Of a stretch of DNA of 64,000 nucleotides, positions 39,364 through 47,963 are shown one piece after another; the first letter of the stretch is position 1, and the number at the start of each line of letters is the position of its first letter. The position numbers were made by a program, and so were the translations under genes. The notes under the pieces were generated by a model, which saw only the letters and a program-made list of their open reading frames with translations, had not been told where the DNA came from and did not search any database. The stretch covers positions 48,410 to 112,409 of the forward strand of contig CAVXNM010000078.1 in the NCBI GenBank assembly GCA_963763115.1. Direction: 5' to 3'. The DNA comes from CAVQCA01 sp963763115 (GTDB lineage Bacteria > Pseudomonadota > Gammaproteobacteria > UBA9214).

Positions 39364-39740
39364 ACCGGCACCCGGTACATCATCTGCCGGGACACCGGGC
39401 CATCGCACATACCAACGGAGTCGTCCGACCCTGTGGTCGTTGGTCCCGGTGTGATGGGCTTGCACCGGCGTGCTGACTCCGCCAGTCACTATGATGCCTT
39501 TTTTGTTGGTATTTTCAGGGTTATTGTTACTACCGGCGACGGCTTGCCTGGGATTCTGGAGACCTCCGGTTTACCGGTCTAGTGTTAATTACGACAAGGG
39601 GTTCGCGGCTGTAATACGTAATCCTACGTATGACTCGCTGTCATGACAGCATGGCATTTATGCACAGTCGCGGTGCAGTTGCGGTATTCGGATTCAGAAT
39701 GTGGCTTCTGAGTATATGAGCACATTAGAATTAACTACAT
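39364..39740. other. noncoding stretch after pntB with inverted repeats
   Basis: No gene. Bases 39394-39456 hold nested inverted repeats (ACACCGGG with CCCGGTGT, ACCAACG with CGTTGGT) that could end the pnt transcript. GCTGTCATGACAGC at 39637-39650 is a perfect 14-base palindrome of operator type, with no known protein assigned. Confidence 0.4.
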
Positions 39741-39871
39741 CTCATTGTTTTTACATTAAATTATGATGTGGTTAAAAAATGGTCATTTTAACAACAGGTC
39801 AGGAAAAATCGGGGCTTGGACGCGATTTGCAACAATTCATCCACAAAGTTATCCACAGAATTTGTGGATAA
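39741..39871. other. origin-like element 2: AT-rich tract plus DnaA boxes upstream of priA
   Basis: Bases 39741-39790 are about 22% GC. At 39838-39871 lie TCATCCACA (one mismatch), perfect TTATCCACA at 39849-39857 and perfect reverse TGTGGATAA at 39863-39871, the last two forming an inverted repeat with a five-base centre. The 20-mer 39839-39858 equals that at 4821-4840 except for one base, and both AT-rich blocks contain ATTGTTTT(T)ACAT about 95 bases before it. The element is 80-110 bases upstream of priA, so DnaA control of priA is an alternative to origin function. Confidence 0.55.
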
Positions 39872-39983
39872 GAAACGGGTCTCAATCGAATGAATGAGTT
39901 AGCGCTGTTTGGTCATAAAACGCCTCAGAGATGAATGCTAACTGGGGATGCTCCACCGCTACCGCCTGGGTGATAATCATCCC

Positions 39984-42179
39984 GTGAACGAATCTCTGCT
40001 CACCATTGCCGTTCCCTCCCCGCTCCACCGCAGTTTCGACTACCTCCCACCCCCGCAACGGACATCGACTGCGCTGCTGCCGGGGATGCGCGTGCGCGTA
40101 CCCTTCGGCGCACGCACGACTATCGGCATCCTGCTGGAGGTGACGACGCACAGCCGCATCGACCGCAAGCGACTGAAACACGCACTCGCCGTCCTCGACC
40201 GGTCACCCGTGCTTTCCGCCGATGTCCTCGCCATGGCGAGCTGGGCCAGCGCCTACTATCAATACCCGATCGGCGAGACCCTGAGCGCGGCGCTGCCCAC
40301 ACTGCTGCGGCGTGGTCAGACACCGGCGGACCTTGAGGATACCGGCTGGCGACTCACCGCGGCCGGCGCACACATCGATCCGGCCACGCTGCGGCGTGCG
40401 CCGCGACAGTCGGCGGTGCTGCGGCAACTGCATGCCCGACCGCAAGGCATGCGGCGCGCCGAGTTTGAGGCGACGTCCGGGATCTTGCGCATCCTGCGCG
40501 AGAAGGGCTGGATCGAGGTCTGTACCCTGACGACGAGCGACACCCGCGGGCCGGCGGAGCGCGAAACGGGGCATGTGCTCAACGCGTCCCAGCAGGTAGC
40601 CGTCGACGCGGTGCGGGAAAGCCTGGAGGGGTTCGCCGCGTTCCTGCTCGAGGGCGTCACGGGTAGCGGGAAAACCGAGGTGTACCTGCGCATCATCGAC
40701 GCGGTCATTGCCCAGCGCCGCCAGGCCCTGATTCTGGTGCCGGAAATCGGGCTGACCCCGCAGCTGGTGGATCGCTTCCGGCGCCGCTTCGGCGTTCCGC
40801 TCGCGCTGCTGCACTCCGGTCTCAACGACCGGGAACGCCTCGCCGCGTGGCGGCGGGCCGGCAGCGGTGAGGCTCTCATCGTCATTGGTACGCGTTCAGC
40901 CATCTTCACCCCGCTCGACCGTCCGGGCGTGCTGGTGGTCGACGAGGAGCACGATGCCTCGCTGAAACAACAGGATGGCCTGCGCTATTCGGCGCGCGAT
41001 CTCGCCGTCTGGCGCGCCCGGCAGCTCGCCGTGCCGGTCGTGCTGGGCTCGGCGACGCCTTCGCTGGAGAGTCTCTATAACGTCGCCCAGGCGCGCTACC
41101 GGCAGCTGCTGCTGCCGGAGCGGACCGGCTCCGCCGGCCTGCCCGCTTACGAAATTCTCGATCTGCGCCGGCAACCGCTGGAACACGGCCTGTCCCGGGG
41201 AATGCTCTCGCGCATCCGCAGCCATCTCGCCGATAACGGGCAGGTGCTGCTGTTTCTCAACCGCCGCGGCTATGCCCCGACGCTGATCTGCCACGACTGC
41301 GGCTGGATCGCCGGCTGCACGCGTTGCGATGCCCGTATGACCGTGCACCAGGCCGAAGGCCAGCTGCGCTGCCACCACTGCGGCAGCCAGCGACCGACCG
41401 ATACCTGCTGCCCGGAATGCGGCGGCGGGGATCTGCGCCCGCTCGGCCAGGGAACCGAGCGGGTCGAGCAGGCGCTGGCCGAATACTTCCCGGAGGTGGA
41501 ACGGCTTCGCATCGACCGCGACACCACGCGCCGTAAGGGTCAGCTTGCCAGCCTGCTGCAGCAGGCGCGCGCCGGCCACGGGCGTATCCTGCTCGGCACC
41601 CAGATGCTGGCCAAGGGCCATCATTTTCCCGATGTCACGCTGGTCGGCATCCTCAATGTCGACCAGGGCCTGTTCGGCATCGACTTCCGCGCCAGCGAAC
41701 GCATGGCCCAACTGATCATCCAGGTGGCCGGGCGCGCCGGACGCCGCGACCGCAGCGGACACGTGGTCATCCAGACCCATCACCCGGACCATCCCCTGCT
41801 GCAAACGCTGGTCCGACAGGGCTATCCGGCCTTCGCCCGCGCCGCCCTGGCCGAGCGGGAGGCCGCCCGGCTGCCGCCGGCCAGCCACATCGCCCTGGTG
41901 CGCGCCGAGGCCATGGAGGCCTCCCTGCCCGCGGGCTTCCTCGAGGACGTCAGGCAGCAGATTCATGAGCTGGGCGCCGCCGATGTCGAGGTGTGGGGGC
42001 CGGTGCCGTCCGGCATGGAACGCCGCGCCGGGCGCTATCGCGCCCAGCTCCTGCTGCAATCGGCGCAACGAGGCAGCCTGCAGCGCGTACTCGGCAACCT
42101 GGTCCTGCAACTCGAACAGACCAGAGCGGCCCGCAAGGTGCGCTGGTCCGTCGACGTCGATCCCGCGGACATGTTTTAG
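39984..42179 (+). CDS. priA: primosomal protein N' (replication restart helicase PriA)
   Basis: A 731-residue helicase that recognises stalled forks and loads the primosome. The N-terminal 3'-end-binding domain (A-V-P-S-P-L-H-R-S-F-D-Y-L-P-P) is followed by Walker A G-V-T-G-S-G-K-T-E, DEAH-type V-D-E-E-H-D, and four zinc knuckle pairs (C-H-D-C-G, C-T-R-C, C-H-H-C-G, C-P-E-C-G). The helicase C domain has G-T-Q-M-L-A-K-G-H-H-F-P. The frame is complete. GTG 39984 gives the usual N-terminus; ATG 39948 is an in-frame alternative 12 codons upstream. DnaA-box DNA precedes it. Confidence 0.95.
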   Translation: MNESLLTIAVPSPLHRSFDYLPPPQRTSTALLPGMRVRVPFGARTTIGILLEVTTHSRIDRKRLKHALAVLDRSPVLSADVLAMASWASAYYQYPIGETLSAALPTLLRRGQTPADLEDTGWRLTAAGAHIDPATLRRAPRQSAVLRQLHARPQGMRRAEFEATSGILRILREKGWIEVCTLTTSDTRGPAERETGHVLNASQQVAVDAVRESLEGFAAFLLEGVTGSGKTEVYLRIIDAVIAQRRQALILVPEIGLTPQLVDRFRRRFGVPLALLHSGLNDRERLAAWRRAGSGEALIVIGTRSAIFTPLDRPGVLVVDEEHDASLKQQDGLRYSARDLAVWRARQLAVPVVLGSATPSLESLYNVAQARYRQLLLPERTGSAGLPAYEILDLRRQPLEHGLSRGMLSRIRSHLADNGQVLLFLNRRGYAPTLICHDCGWIAGCTRCDARMTVHQAEGQLRCHHCGSQRPTDTCCPECGGGDLRPLGQGTERVEQALAEYFPEVERLRIDRDTTRRKGQLASLLQQARAGHGRILLGTQMLAKGHHFPDVTLVGILNVDQGLFGIDFRASERMAQLIIQVAGRAGRRDRSGHVVIQTHHPDHPLLQTLVRQGYPAFARAALAEREAARLPPASHIALVRAEAMEASLPAGFLEDVRQQIHELGAADVEVWGPVPSGMERRAGRYRAQLLLQSAQRGSLQRVLGNLVLQLEQTRAARKVRWSVDVDPADMF

Positions 42180-42393
42180 AGCGCGGGTTACGCTTGCAAG
42201 ATCGCGGCGGCCGGGGATAATAGGCTGCCCGTTGAACCGGTTTTATTCTTCGCACAAACGCGAGGCTCGCGCACCTGACTCCGGCACGGCCGAAGCAGCG
42301 GAGCGGCCGCAAGAATTTCCGTAATCTTGCACTACATCGTCTCCTTCCGTTCTTGCGGCTGATTTGGACATATGGAAGCTCTGATTAAACCTG

Positions 42394-42469
42394 TCATTCC
42401 CGCGAAAGCGGGAATCCGTTCGCTCCAGGATCAACGGGTTACCGGATCCCCGCTTTCGCGGGGATGACG
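42394..42469. repeat. paired palindromic repeat (BIME-like) upstream of argS
   Basis: Two opposed 25-base units. The left (42394-42418) contains ATTCCCGCGAAAGCGGGAAT; the right (42445-42469) contains ATCCCCGCTTTCGCGGGGAT. Each folds into an 8-bp hairpin with a tetraloop, and together they form one longer inverted repeat. This GTCATTCCCGCGAAAGCGGG family is scattered through many gammaproteobacterial and betaproteobacterial genomes. Apart from this repeat, 42180-42516 shows no gene. Confidence 0.75.
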
Positions 42470-42516
42470 ATTCCTTATTCGTCAATAATCGACACGCCCA
42501 TAGCTGCGCGCCACCC

Positions 42517-44277
42517 GTGAAAGAACACATTGCACAGATCCTTGCCGGCGCCGTTGCCAGACTACAGAAAGACGGCGCCCTGCCCGGGGAGATCACGCCC
42601 GCCATCCTCGTGGAGCGCACGCGCGAACGCGGTCACGGCGACTTTGCCAGCAACCTGGCATTGACGCTGGCCAGGGCGGCGCGCTGCAAACCGCGCGAGC
42701 TGGCCGAACGTCTCGTGGCAGCCATCACCGCCGACGGGCAGATCGAGCGGATCGAAATCGCCGGACCGGGCTTCATAAATTTCTTCCTCGGTCCGGATGC
42801 CTACCACGCCGTCATCGGCGAAATTCTGGAACAGGCCGAGGGCTACGGACGCAGTTACCGCGGCACGGGGCAGCTCGTCCAGGTCGAATTCGTCTCCGCC
42901 AACCCGACCGGACCGCTGCACGTCGGTCACGGGCGCGGCGCTGCCTATGGCGCCGCCGTGGCCGATCTGCTCGAGGCCGTCGGCTACGGCGTGCATCGCG
43001 AGTACTACGTCAATGACGCCGGGCGCCAGATGGACATTTTGGCGGCCAGCGTCTACCTGCGCTACCTCGAGCTGTGCGGGGAGGAAATCCCGTTTCCGGC
43101 CAACGGCTACCAGGGCGACTACGTCTGGGACATTGGCGCCACCCTGCACCGTGAACACGGCGAACGCCTGCGCCATCCGACTGCCGAAGTCTTTGCCGGC
43201 GTCCCGGCGGATGAAGCGGCGGGCGGCGACCGGGAGACACACATCGACGGCGTGATAGCACGACTCCAGACGCTGCTCGGCCGGGGGGACTACCGGTTGG
43301 TGTTCGACGCCGGGCTCGACGCCATCCTGCACAACATCCGCCAGGACCTGAAGGAGTTCGGCGTCGTCTACGATGAATGGTTCTCGGAACGCTCGCTCAC
43401 CGAGAACGGGTCAGTGGACAAGGTGATCGCGCGGCTCGAGCACAGCGGCCACACCTATGTGAAGGACGGGGCACTGTGGTTCCGCTCCACCGACTACGGT
43501 GACGAGAAGGACCGCGTTATCGTGCGCGAGAATGGCCAGAAGACCTATTTCGCCTCCGACATCGCCTACCACGCCAACAAGCTGGAACGCGGCTACGCCC
43601 GCGTCATCGACATCTGGGGCGCCGACCATCACGGCTACGTACCGCGTGTCAAGGCGGCGCTGCAGGCCCTCGGCGACGACCCTGCCAGGCTCGACGTGCT
43701 GCTGGTGCAGTTCGCGGTGCTCTACCGCGGCGGCGCCAAGGTGCAGATGTCGACGCGCTCCGGCGAGTTCGTCACCCTGCGCGAACTGCGCCATGAGGTC
43801 GGCAACGACGCGGCGCGCTTCTTCTACGTCATGCGCAAGTGCGAGCAGCACATGGACTTCGACCTGGACCTCGCCAAGTCGGAGTCGAGCGACAACCCGG
43901 TCTATTACGTGCAGTACGCCCATGCACGCGTAATGAGCGTCTTCCGGCAGCTCGCCGAGAAGGGCTACGCCTGGAACCGGGCGCTCGGCGCAGGCCACCT
44001 GGGGATGCTGGGCGAGACCCACGAGCAACAGCTGATGATCAGCCTGTCGCGCTACCCGGAAGTGCTCGAAAGCGCGGCGCTCAACCATGAACCGCACCTG
44101 CTCACGCACTACCTGCGCGAACTGGCCAACGACTTCCACACCTATTACAACGCGCACACCTTCCTGGTCGCCGATGAGGAGCTGCGCAATGCGCGTCTCA
44201 ACCTGATCGAGGCGACCCGGCAGGTCATCGCCAACGGACTGCAGCTGCTCGGTGTGTCCAGGCCGGAAGCCATGTAA
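42517..44277 (+). CDS. argS: arginine--tRNA ligase
   Basis: A 586-residue class I aminoacyl-tRNA synthetase. The tRNA D-loop-binding N-terminal domain is followed by the class I signature in A-N-P-T-G-P-L-H-V-G-H-G-R-G, and the KMSKS position reads V-Q-M-S-T-R-S-G-E-F as usual in this family. The C-terminal DALR anticodon-binding domain contains Y-V-Q-Y-A-H-A-R. It starts with GTG 42517, is intact and full length. The SPOR gene overlaps its stop by one base, the same priA-argS-SPOR order known from Pseudomonas. Confidence 0.97.
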   Translation: MKEHIAQILAGAVARLQKDGALPGEITPAILVERTRERGHGDFASNLALTLARAARCKPRELAERLVAAITADGQIERIEIAGPGFINFFLGPDAYHAVIGEILEQAEGYGRSYRGTGQLVQVEFVSANPTGPLHVGHGRGAAYGAAVADLLEAVGYGVHREYYVNDAGRQMDILAASVYLRYLELCGEEIPFPANGYQGDYVWDIGATLHREHGERLRHPTAEVFAGVPADEAAGGDRETHIDGVIARLQTLLGRGDYRLVFDAGLDAILHNIRQDLKEFGVVYDEWFSERSLTENGSVDKVIARLEHSGHTYVKDGALWFRSTDYGDEKDRVIVRENGQKTYFASDIAYHANKLERGYARVIDIWGADHHGYVPRVKAALQALGDDPARLDVLLVQFAVLYRGGAKVQMSTRSGEFVTLRELRHEVGNDAARFFYVMRKCEQHMDFDLDLAKSESSDNPVYYVQYAHARVMSVFRQLAEKGYAWNRALGAGHLGMLGETHEQQLMISLSRYPEVLESAALNHEPHLLTHYLRELANDFHTYYNAHTFLVADEELRNARLNLIEATRQVIANGLQLLGVSRPEAM

Positions 44278-44978
44278 TGCCACGTGATTACAAGCATCAC
44301 GTCACACGCCGGCGCAAGCGCCGCCCGGTATCGCCCTGGGTGGGCATGGCCGCGGGACTATTGATCGGACTGTTCGCCGCCGCCATCGCCTACCTGAAAT
44401 TGATTGCCCCGCCCGCGCCGCAAATCGCGGCGCCGGACTTCATGCCCGAGACTCCGGAGCCCGCGGCCAAATCCGCACCACCGAAGGCAGCGAAGCAGGA
44501 AGAGAAGGCTCCCTCGCCGTCACCGGCCAAACCGCGTTTCGACTTTTATACCATCCTTCCGGAGATGGAGGTCGTCATCCCGGATGAGGAAATCAGCGCC
44601 AAGACCGCGCCGAGTGCCTTCAAGCCGGCGGTTAAACCCGCGACCGCCGTCCTCGAGAGCAAGCCGGACGTCAGTGCAGTGACAAAGCCCGCGACCGAAC
44701 TCCCGCAGAGCCAACCGAACGCCAGGCCTGCGGAACCCTCCAGAGGAAACTACTTCCTCCAGTCCGGTTCTTTCCGTGCTGCGGATCAGGCCGACCGGCT
44801 AAAGGCCAGGCTCGCCCTGCTCGGACTTGAAGCCAGCGTCCAGAAGGTCACCATCAACAAGAACACCGTTCATCGCGTGCGCGTGGGCCCCTTTGCCGAT
44901 TTCAGCAGCCTGGACCAGGCGCGCGCGCTGATGCGCCAGCATGGCTTCCAGAGCACCCCGGTGATGATCCGGCGGTAA
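44277..44978 (+). CDS. FtsN-like SPOR-domain protein
   Basis: A 233-residue bitopic protein. A basic cytoplasmic start (H-H-V-T-R-R-R-K-R-R) leads to one membrane helix (about residues 22-42), a Pro/Ala/Lys-rich periplasmic linker and a C-terminal SPOR domain from about residue 158 (Y-F-L-Q-S-G-S-F-R-A-A-D-Q-A ... V-R-V-G-P-F-A-D). SPOR domains bind denuded septal glycan, so a cell-division role is likely. Position after argS matches the FtsN-like gene of Pseudomonas. It is translationally coupled to argS. Confidence 0.88.
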   Translation: MPRDYKHHVTRRRKRRPVSPWVGMAAGLLIGLFAAAIAYLKLIAPPAPQIAAPDFMPETPEPAAKSAPPKAAKQEEKAPSPSPAKPRFDFYTILPEMEVVIPDEEISAKTAPSAFKPAVKPATAVLESKPDVSAVTKPATELPQSQPNARPAEPSRGNYFLQSGSFRAADQADRLKARLALLGLEASVQKVTINKNTVHRVRVGPFADFSSLDQARALMRQHGFQSTPVMIRR

Positions 44979-44998
44979 TGCCGCCCGATCCGCTGTCA

Positions 44999-45150
44999 GG
45001 GTGGTGTGCACTGTCCTCCCAGCCCGCGACGGCGCAGGACCTCGAAGCCCGCCAAAGCCAGCAGCGAAAACAGCGCCCCGCAAGAAAGGTGGCCGGTGCG
45101 CCGTAGCGGTCCCACAACCAGCCCACCCGAGAACGGTGGCAGTGGATAAG
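44999..45150 (-). pseudogene. remnant of an MFS transporter C-terminus
   Basis: In two different minus-strand frames the segment spells G-W/L-W-D-R-Y-G-A-P-A-T-F-L-A-G and then A-L-F-S-L-L-A-L-A-G-F-E-V-L-R-R-R, the typical last helices of a major facilitator. Joining them needs a one-base change near 45081-45085, and a further shift is needed at the left side. The rest of the gene is absent, so this is a short decayed leftover between the SPOR gene and a small membrane protein gene. Confidence 0.5.
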
Positions 45151-45171
45151 ACGGTGTTCCCGGTCGCGGTA

Positions 45172-45453
45172 TCAGGCGTTGTCGTGATGGTTCCTGATGA
45201 TCCGCCTTACCCGAAACGGCAAGCCGGCCGCCAGCGAGACGATGCCCGCCAGACAGAAACCGACCAGCGAGGACAGCGGCCAGATCGGGTCCGGCTTTCC
45301 GGTCTGGAGATAACTCGCCAGCTGCAGCGCTGCCACCATGGCGCAGGCCGCAGTCAACGAGGCCAGGTAATAATTCCGGATGCTCGCGTGACACCCGACG
45401 GCGATGGCAAGCCAGACCAGGAACAGCAGAAACAGCTGCATGGCTTCACTCAC
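45172..45453 (-). CDS. small integral membrane protein, unknown function
   Basis: A 93-residue hydrophobic protein with three predicted helices (about residues 4-22, 27-48 and 58-78) and a basic C-terminal end (R-V-R-R-I-I-R-N-H-H). No family was recognised. GTG 45453 or ATG 45441 could be the start and neither has a strong ribosome binding site. Coding is supported by membrane-like composition and lack of overlap with other genes. Confidence 0.5.
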   Translation of the reverse strand: MSEAMQLFLLFLVWLAIAVGCHASIRNYYLASLTAACAMVAALQLASYLQTGKPDPIWPLSSLVGFCLAGIVSLAAGLPFRVRRIIRNHHDNA

Positions 45454-45576
45454 GGGGCGTTAACGCGACGGAGAGAATCCGGCGACTGATGCCCGCGCCC
45501 GGCGGGGATGTTACCGGACTCCTCGATACGGGCGGGAATGGAATCGCTGGTTTCAACGGGTTCACAGAAACCAACT

Positions 45577-45616
45577 CGGGTCTGCCTGAACAATGGGTGG
45601 TGTTCAGGCAGACCCG
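45577..45616. repeat. 15-bp perfect hairpin
   Basis: CGGGTCTGCCTGAAC (45577-45591) and its exact inverse (45602-45616) flank a ten-base centre. It lies just downstream of the minus-strand gene ending at 45634 and lacks a T-run, so it may be a processing/termination hairpin of that transcript or a palindromic repeat. Confidence 0.5.
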
Positions 45617-45633
45617 CCATTCAGGTTGAAAAC

Positions 45634-45864
45634 TCAGCCCTTCTTTTCGAGGATATTGCTCAATATCAGCAGCGTCGGCGCCCACAGTCCGACATAGATG
45701 CCGAAACGCTCCGCGTGAGCCTCCTGCAGGGCCGCTCTCAATAACGGATCCGCCACGCCTGCCATCACCTCCCGGCCGATTTCAGGAGCCATGTACCATA
45801 TCGCCCACGAGACCGGTATCGAGAGAACTCCCAGCCATAAACAGACTTGCGCCAGTGCTTTCAT
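45634..45864 (-). CDS. small two-helix membrane protein, unknown function
   Basis: A 76-residue protein with two membrane segments (about residues 3-24 and 55-71) separated by a hydrophilic stretch E-I-G-R-E-V-M-A-G-V-A-D-P-L-L. ATG 45864 has an excellent AAGGAGGAG ribosome binding site, which strongly supports translation. The open frame continues upstream but is not coding in character. No family was recognised. It is followed by a strong hairpin. Confidence 0.65.
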   Translation of the reverse strand: MKALAQVCLWLGVLSIPVSWAIWYMAPEIGREVMAGVADPLLRAALQEAHAERFGIYVGLWAPTLLILSNILEKKG

Positions 45865-46006
45865 TTCTCCTCCTTGTAGAGTGAACAGAAAAAAACCAGG
45901 TGCCTTGTTGGTTGCCTCGCCGATAGTAAGCACCTGGCGCCGTAAATGATACCGCCAGAAGCCCGTCCGGGAAATCAGTGCGTAGCGCGGCGTATGGCAA
46001 ACCGGG

Positions 46007-46726
46007 CTAGTCCGACAGGTAATACTCAACCGTCGAGACGACACGCACGTTTTTGATATAGGGTGTGCTGTTGTCACGGTCGGAGATGGTGAACTGGCCC
46101 TGTTGGGCGCGTTTGATCTTCCCCAGCCGGCTGTCGGAATCACGGGCGAATTTTTCCGCCACCTCGCGCGCCTTGCGGGTCGCCTCCTCGATCATTTCCG
46201 GCTTGAGCTCGTTCAGTTTCGTGAACAGGTATTGCGTGCCGCCCTGGTAGCCGCCGCCCGAGAATACGATCCCCTGCTTGCCGAGTTCCACCAGCTTGTT
46301 CATCGCGCGGCGAACCGCGTCCGGCTTGCCGGTATATACCGTCACGCCCTGGACGGCCGTATAGCGGAGTTCCACCCGCTCCCCGTTGCCGTATTGCTGC
46401 GCCATCTTGTCGGTTATCGAGGGCGCCGCGACGCTGATTTCCGACTCGTCAAAACCGCTGCCCACGAGGAAGCGGATGATCTTCGCGGTATCGCGCTCCA
46501 GTGCCGCATACAGGGCAACCAGGTCGTTGTCGGCGGCGGTGAACTGGATCGGCCATACCGCCACATCCGCCGGCGCCTCCTTTTCCGCCAGGCCTTTCAC
46601 AGTGACAGTGCGCTCGAATTGCTTGATGCGCATCGCACTGGAACCGAGCAGATAACCCAGCACCGCGAGCCCCGCGAACAGGAAAACGCCCGCGATCATG
46701 GCCTCTTTGACTCTGCTGACCTGCAT
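46007..46726 (-). CDS. SIMPL (DUF541) domain protein
   Basis: A 239-residue protein with an N-terminal membrane anchor (I-A-G-V-F-L-F-A-G-L-A-V-L-G-Y-L-L) followed by an exported SIMPL/DUF541 domain: V-T-V-K-G-L-A-E-K-E-A-P-A-D, G-F-D-E-S-E-I-S-V and Y-T-A-V-Q-G-V-T-V. Members include E. coli YggE, linked to oxidative-stress tolerance; the biochemical role is unknown. ATG 46726 with GGGGTGG upstream is chosen over an open extension to 46789. The next minus-strand gene upstream, a secreted protein, ends 60 bases before this start. Confidence 0.85.
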   Translation of the reverse strand: MQVSRVKEAMIAGVFLFAGLAVLGYLLGSSAMRIKQFERTVTVKGLAEKEAPADVAVWPIQFTAADNDLVALYAALERDTAKIIRFLVGSGFDESEISVAAPSITDKMAQQYGNGERVELRYTAVQGVTVYTGKPDAVRRAMNKLVELGKQGIVFSGGGYQGGTQYLFTKLNELKPEMIEEATRKAREVAEKFARDSDSRLGKIKRAQQGQFTISDRDNSTPYIKNVRVVSTVEYYLSD

Positions 46727-46785
46727 GTTCCACCCCTTGTGTGCCGTGTCCCTGTCGACCCGGCGAGTGCTTGACTGAACCGGCA

Positions 46786-47100
46786 TCAACGCTTGAAGTT
46801 TTTCAATCGCGTGTTGCCCGGTTTATCACCGGGAGCCTCCATAAACCAGTTATCCAGCGCCTTTTGCTTGTCCTGCTCGTGCTGCTCCTCTGCGGTGGCC
46901 TGGGCGCCCGTGCACAGTTCCAGTCCGATCGCGCGGGCGCGCTGCTGCACATCCCCGGCGGATGAAGCAAGCAGCCCTTCGGCGGTGAAACGCTCGATCA
47001 TCTGTTTGGCCAGTTCCTCGCACTGGAGATCGATGGCCTCGGCGTGCACCGGCGGGCACATAGCCAGCAACAACAGGCAGCCGGGCAGGGTGAATTTCAT
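46786..47100 (-). CDS. small exported protein, unknown function
   Basis: A 104-residue protein with a clear signal peptide (M-K-F-T-L-P-G-C-L-L-L-L-A-M-C-P-P-V-H-A) and a mature helical part with two cysteines (L-Q-C-E-E-L and E-L-C-T-G) that may form a disulfide. It is probably periplasmic. No family was named. GGAGCGG precedes the ATG. It lies between the SIMPL gene and the VIT1-type gene on the same strand, so the three may be one transcript. Confidence 0.65.
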   Translation of the reverse strand: MKFTLPGCLLLLAMCPPVHAEAIDLQCEELAKQMIERFTAEGLLASSAGDVQQRARAIGLELCTGAQATAEEQHEQDKQKALDNWFMEAPGDKPGNTRLKNFKR

Positions 47101-47123
47101 GAGAGCCGCTCCATGTAAACCGT

Positions 47124-47813
47124 TCAGACGTTCGTGCCCAGCGCGGCGCCGATGGCCGCGGTGAGACCCATCGCGAGTGCGCTCCAGAAGCTGATCCGGG
47201 CGGCGCCAACCAGCTTGCTGGCGCCGCCCGCACCGGCGGCCAGCCCGCCGAGAATCGCCAGCAGCACCAGTGAGCTGCCGGCAACCAGCGCGGCGATCCC
47301 GTGGACCGGAACGAGGGCGACCAGGGCAACCGGAATCACCGCACCCGCCGAAAAACTCGCAGCCGATGCCATGGCCGCCTGCAGGGGGCGCGCCCGGTGT
47401 ATTTCCGACAGGCCCAGTTCGTCCCGCGCATGCGCGGCCAGGGCATCATGCGCCATCAACTGGGCGGCGACCTCTTGCGCCAGTGCGGCATCGAGCCCCC
47501 GCTCCACATAGATTTTCGCCAGCTCCTCGCGCTCATAGGGCTCGTTTGATTCGAGTTCGACGCGCTCGCGCGCCAGATCGGCCGCCTCGGTGTCAGCCTG
47601 GGAGCTGACCGAAACGTACTCCCCTGCCGCCATCGACATCGCGCCCGCCACCAGGCCGGCGATACCGGCTATCAATACGGCGCCCCGATCCTCACTCGCG
47701 GCAGCGACGCCCACAATCAGACTGGCGGTAGAAACGATCCCGTCATTCGCGCCCAAGACCGCGGCGCGCAGCCAGCCGATCCGCTGACTAAAGTGGCGTT
47801 CGCGGTGACGCAT
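47124..47813 (-). CDS. VIT1/CCC1-family transporter
   Basis: A 229-residue membrane protein of the vacuolar iron transporter family. The first helix region has R-A-A-V-L-G-A-N-D-G-I-V-S-T-A-S-L-I-V-G, the next G-A-M-S-M-A-A-G-E-Y-V-S-V-S-S-Q. A cytoplasmic metal-binding loop is rich in glutamates (R-V-E-L-E-S-N-E-P-Y-E-R-E-E-L), and three more helices follow. It is expected to move Fe(II) or Mn(II) across the inner membrane; direction and metal are not known. Confidence 0.9.
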   Translation of the reverse strand: MRHRERHFSQRIGWLRAAVLGANDGIVSTASLIVGVAAASEDRGAVLIAGIAGLVAGAMSMAAGEYVSVSSQADTEAADLARERVELESNEPYEREELAKIYVERGLDAALAQEVAAQLMAHDALAAHARDELGLSEIHRARPLQAAMASAASFSAGAVIPVALVALVPVHGIAALVAGSSLVLLAILGGLAAGAGGASKLVGAARISFWSALAMGLTAAIGAALGTNV

Positions 47814-47963
47814 CCCGGTGTCCCGTGTTCCTGCTCAATCCCGCGGCGCCGGCGATTCGACGGCAACAGGCATCCCGGTCCTGGCCGATCTCCCGCGGTG
47901 CAGTCCGTGGGAAACGCATGCAACTGCAGCACACTGCGCCGGCGCGACGCTCGGCTTCGGCCG

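Noticed and set aside
39394..39456. A nested inverted repeat that could be a small RNA or tRNA-like fold
   Set aside because: It does not form a cloverleaf and has no conserved tRNA loop bases; a terminator-type fold after pntB is simpler.
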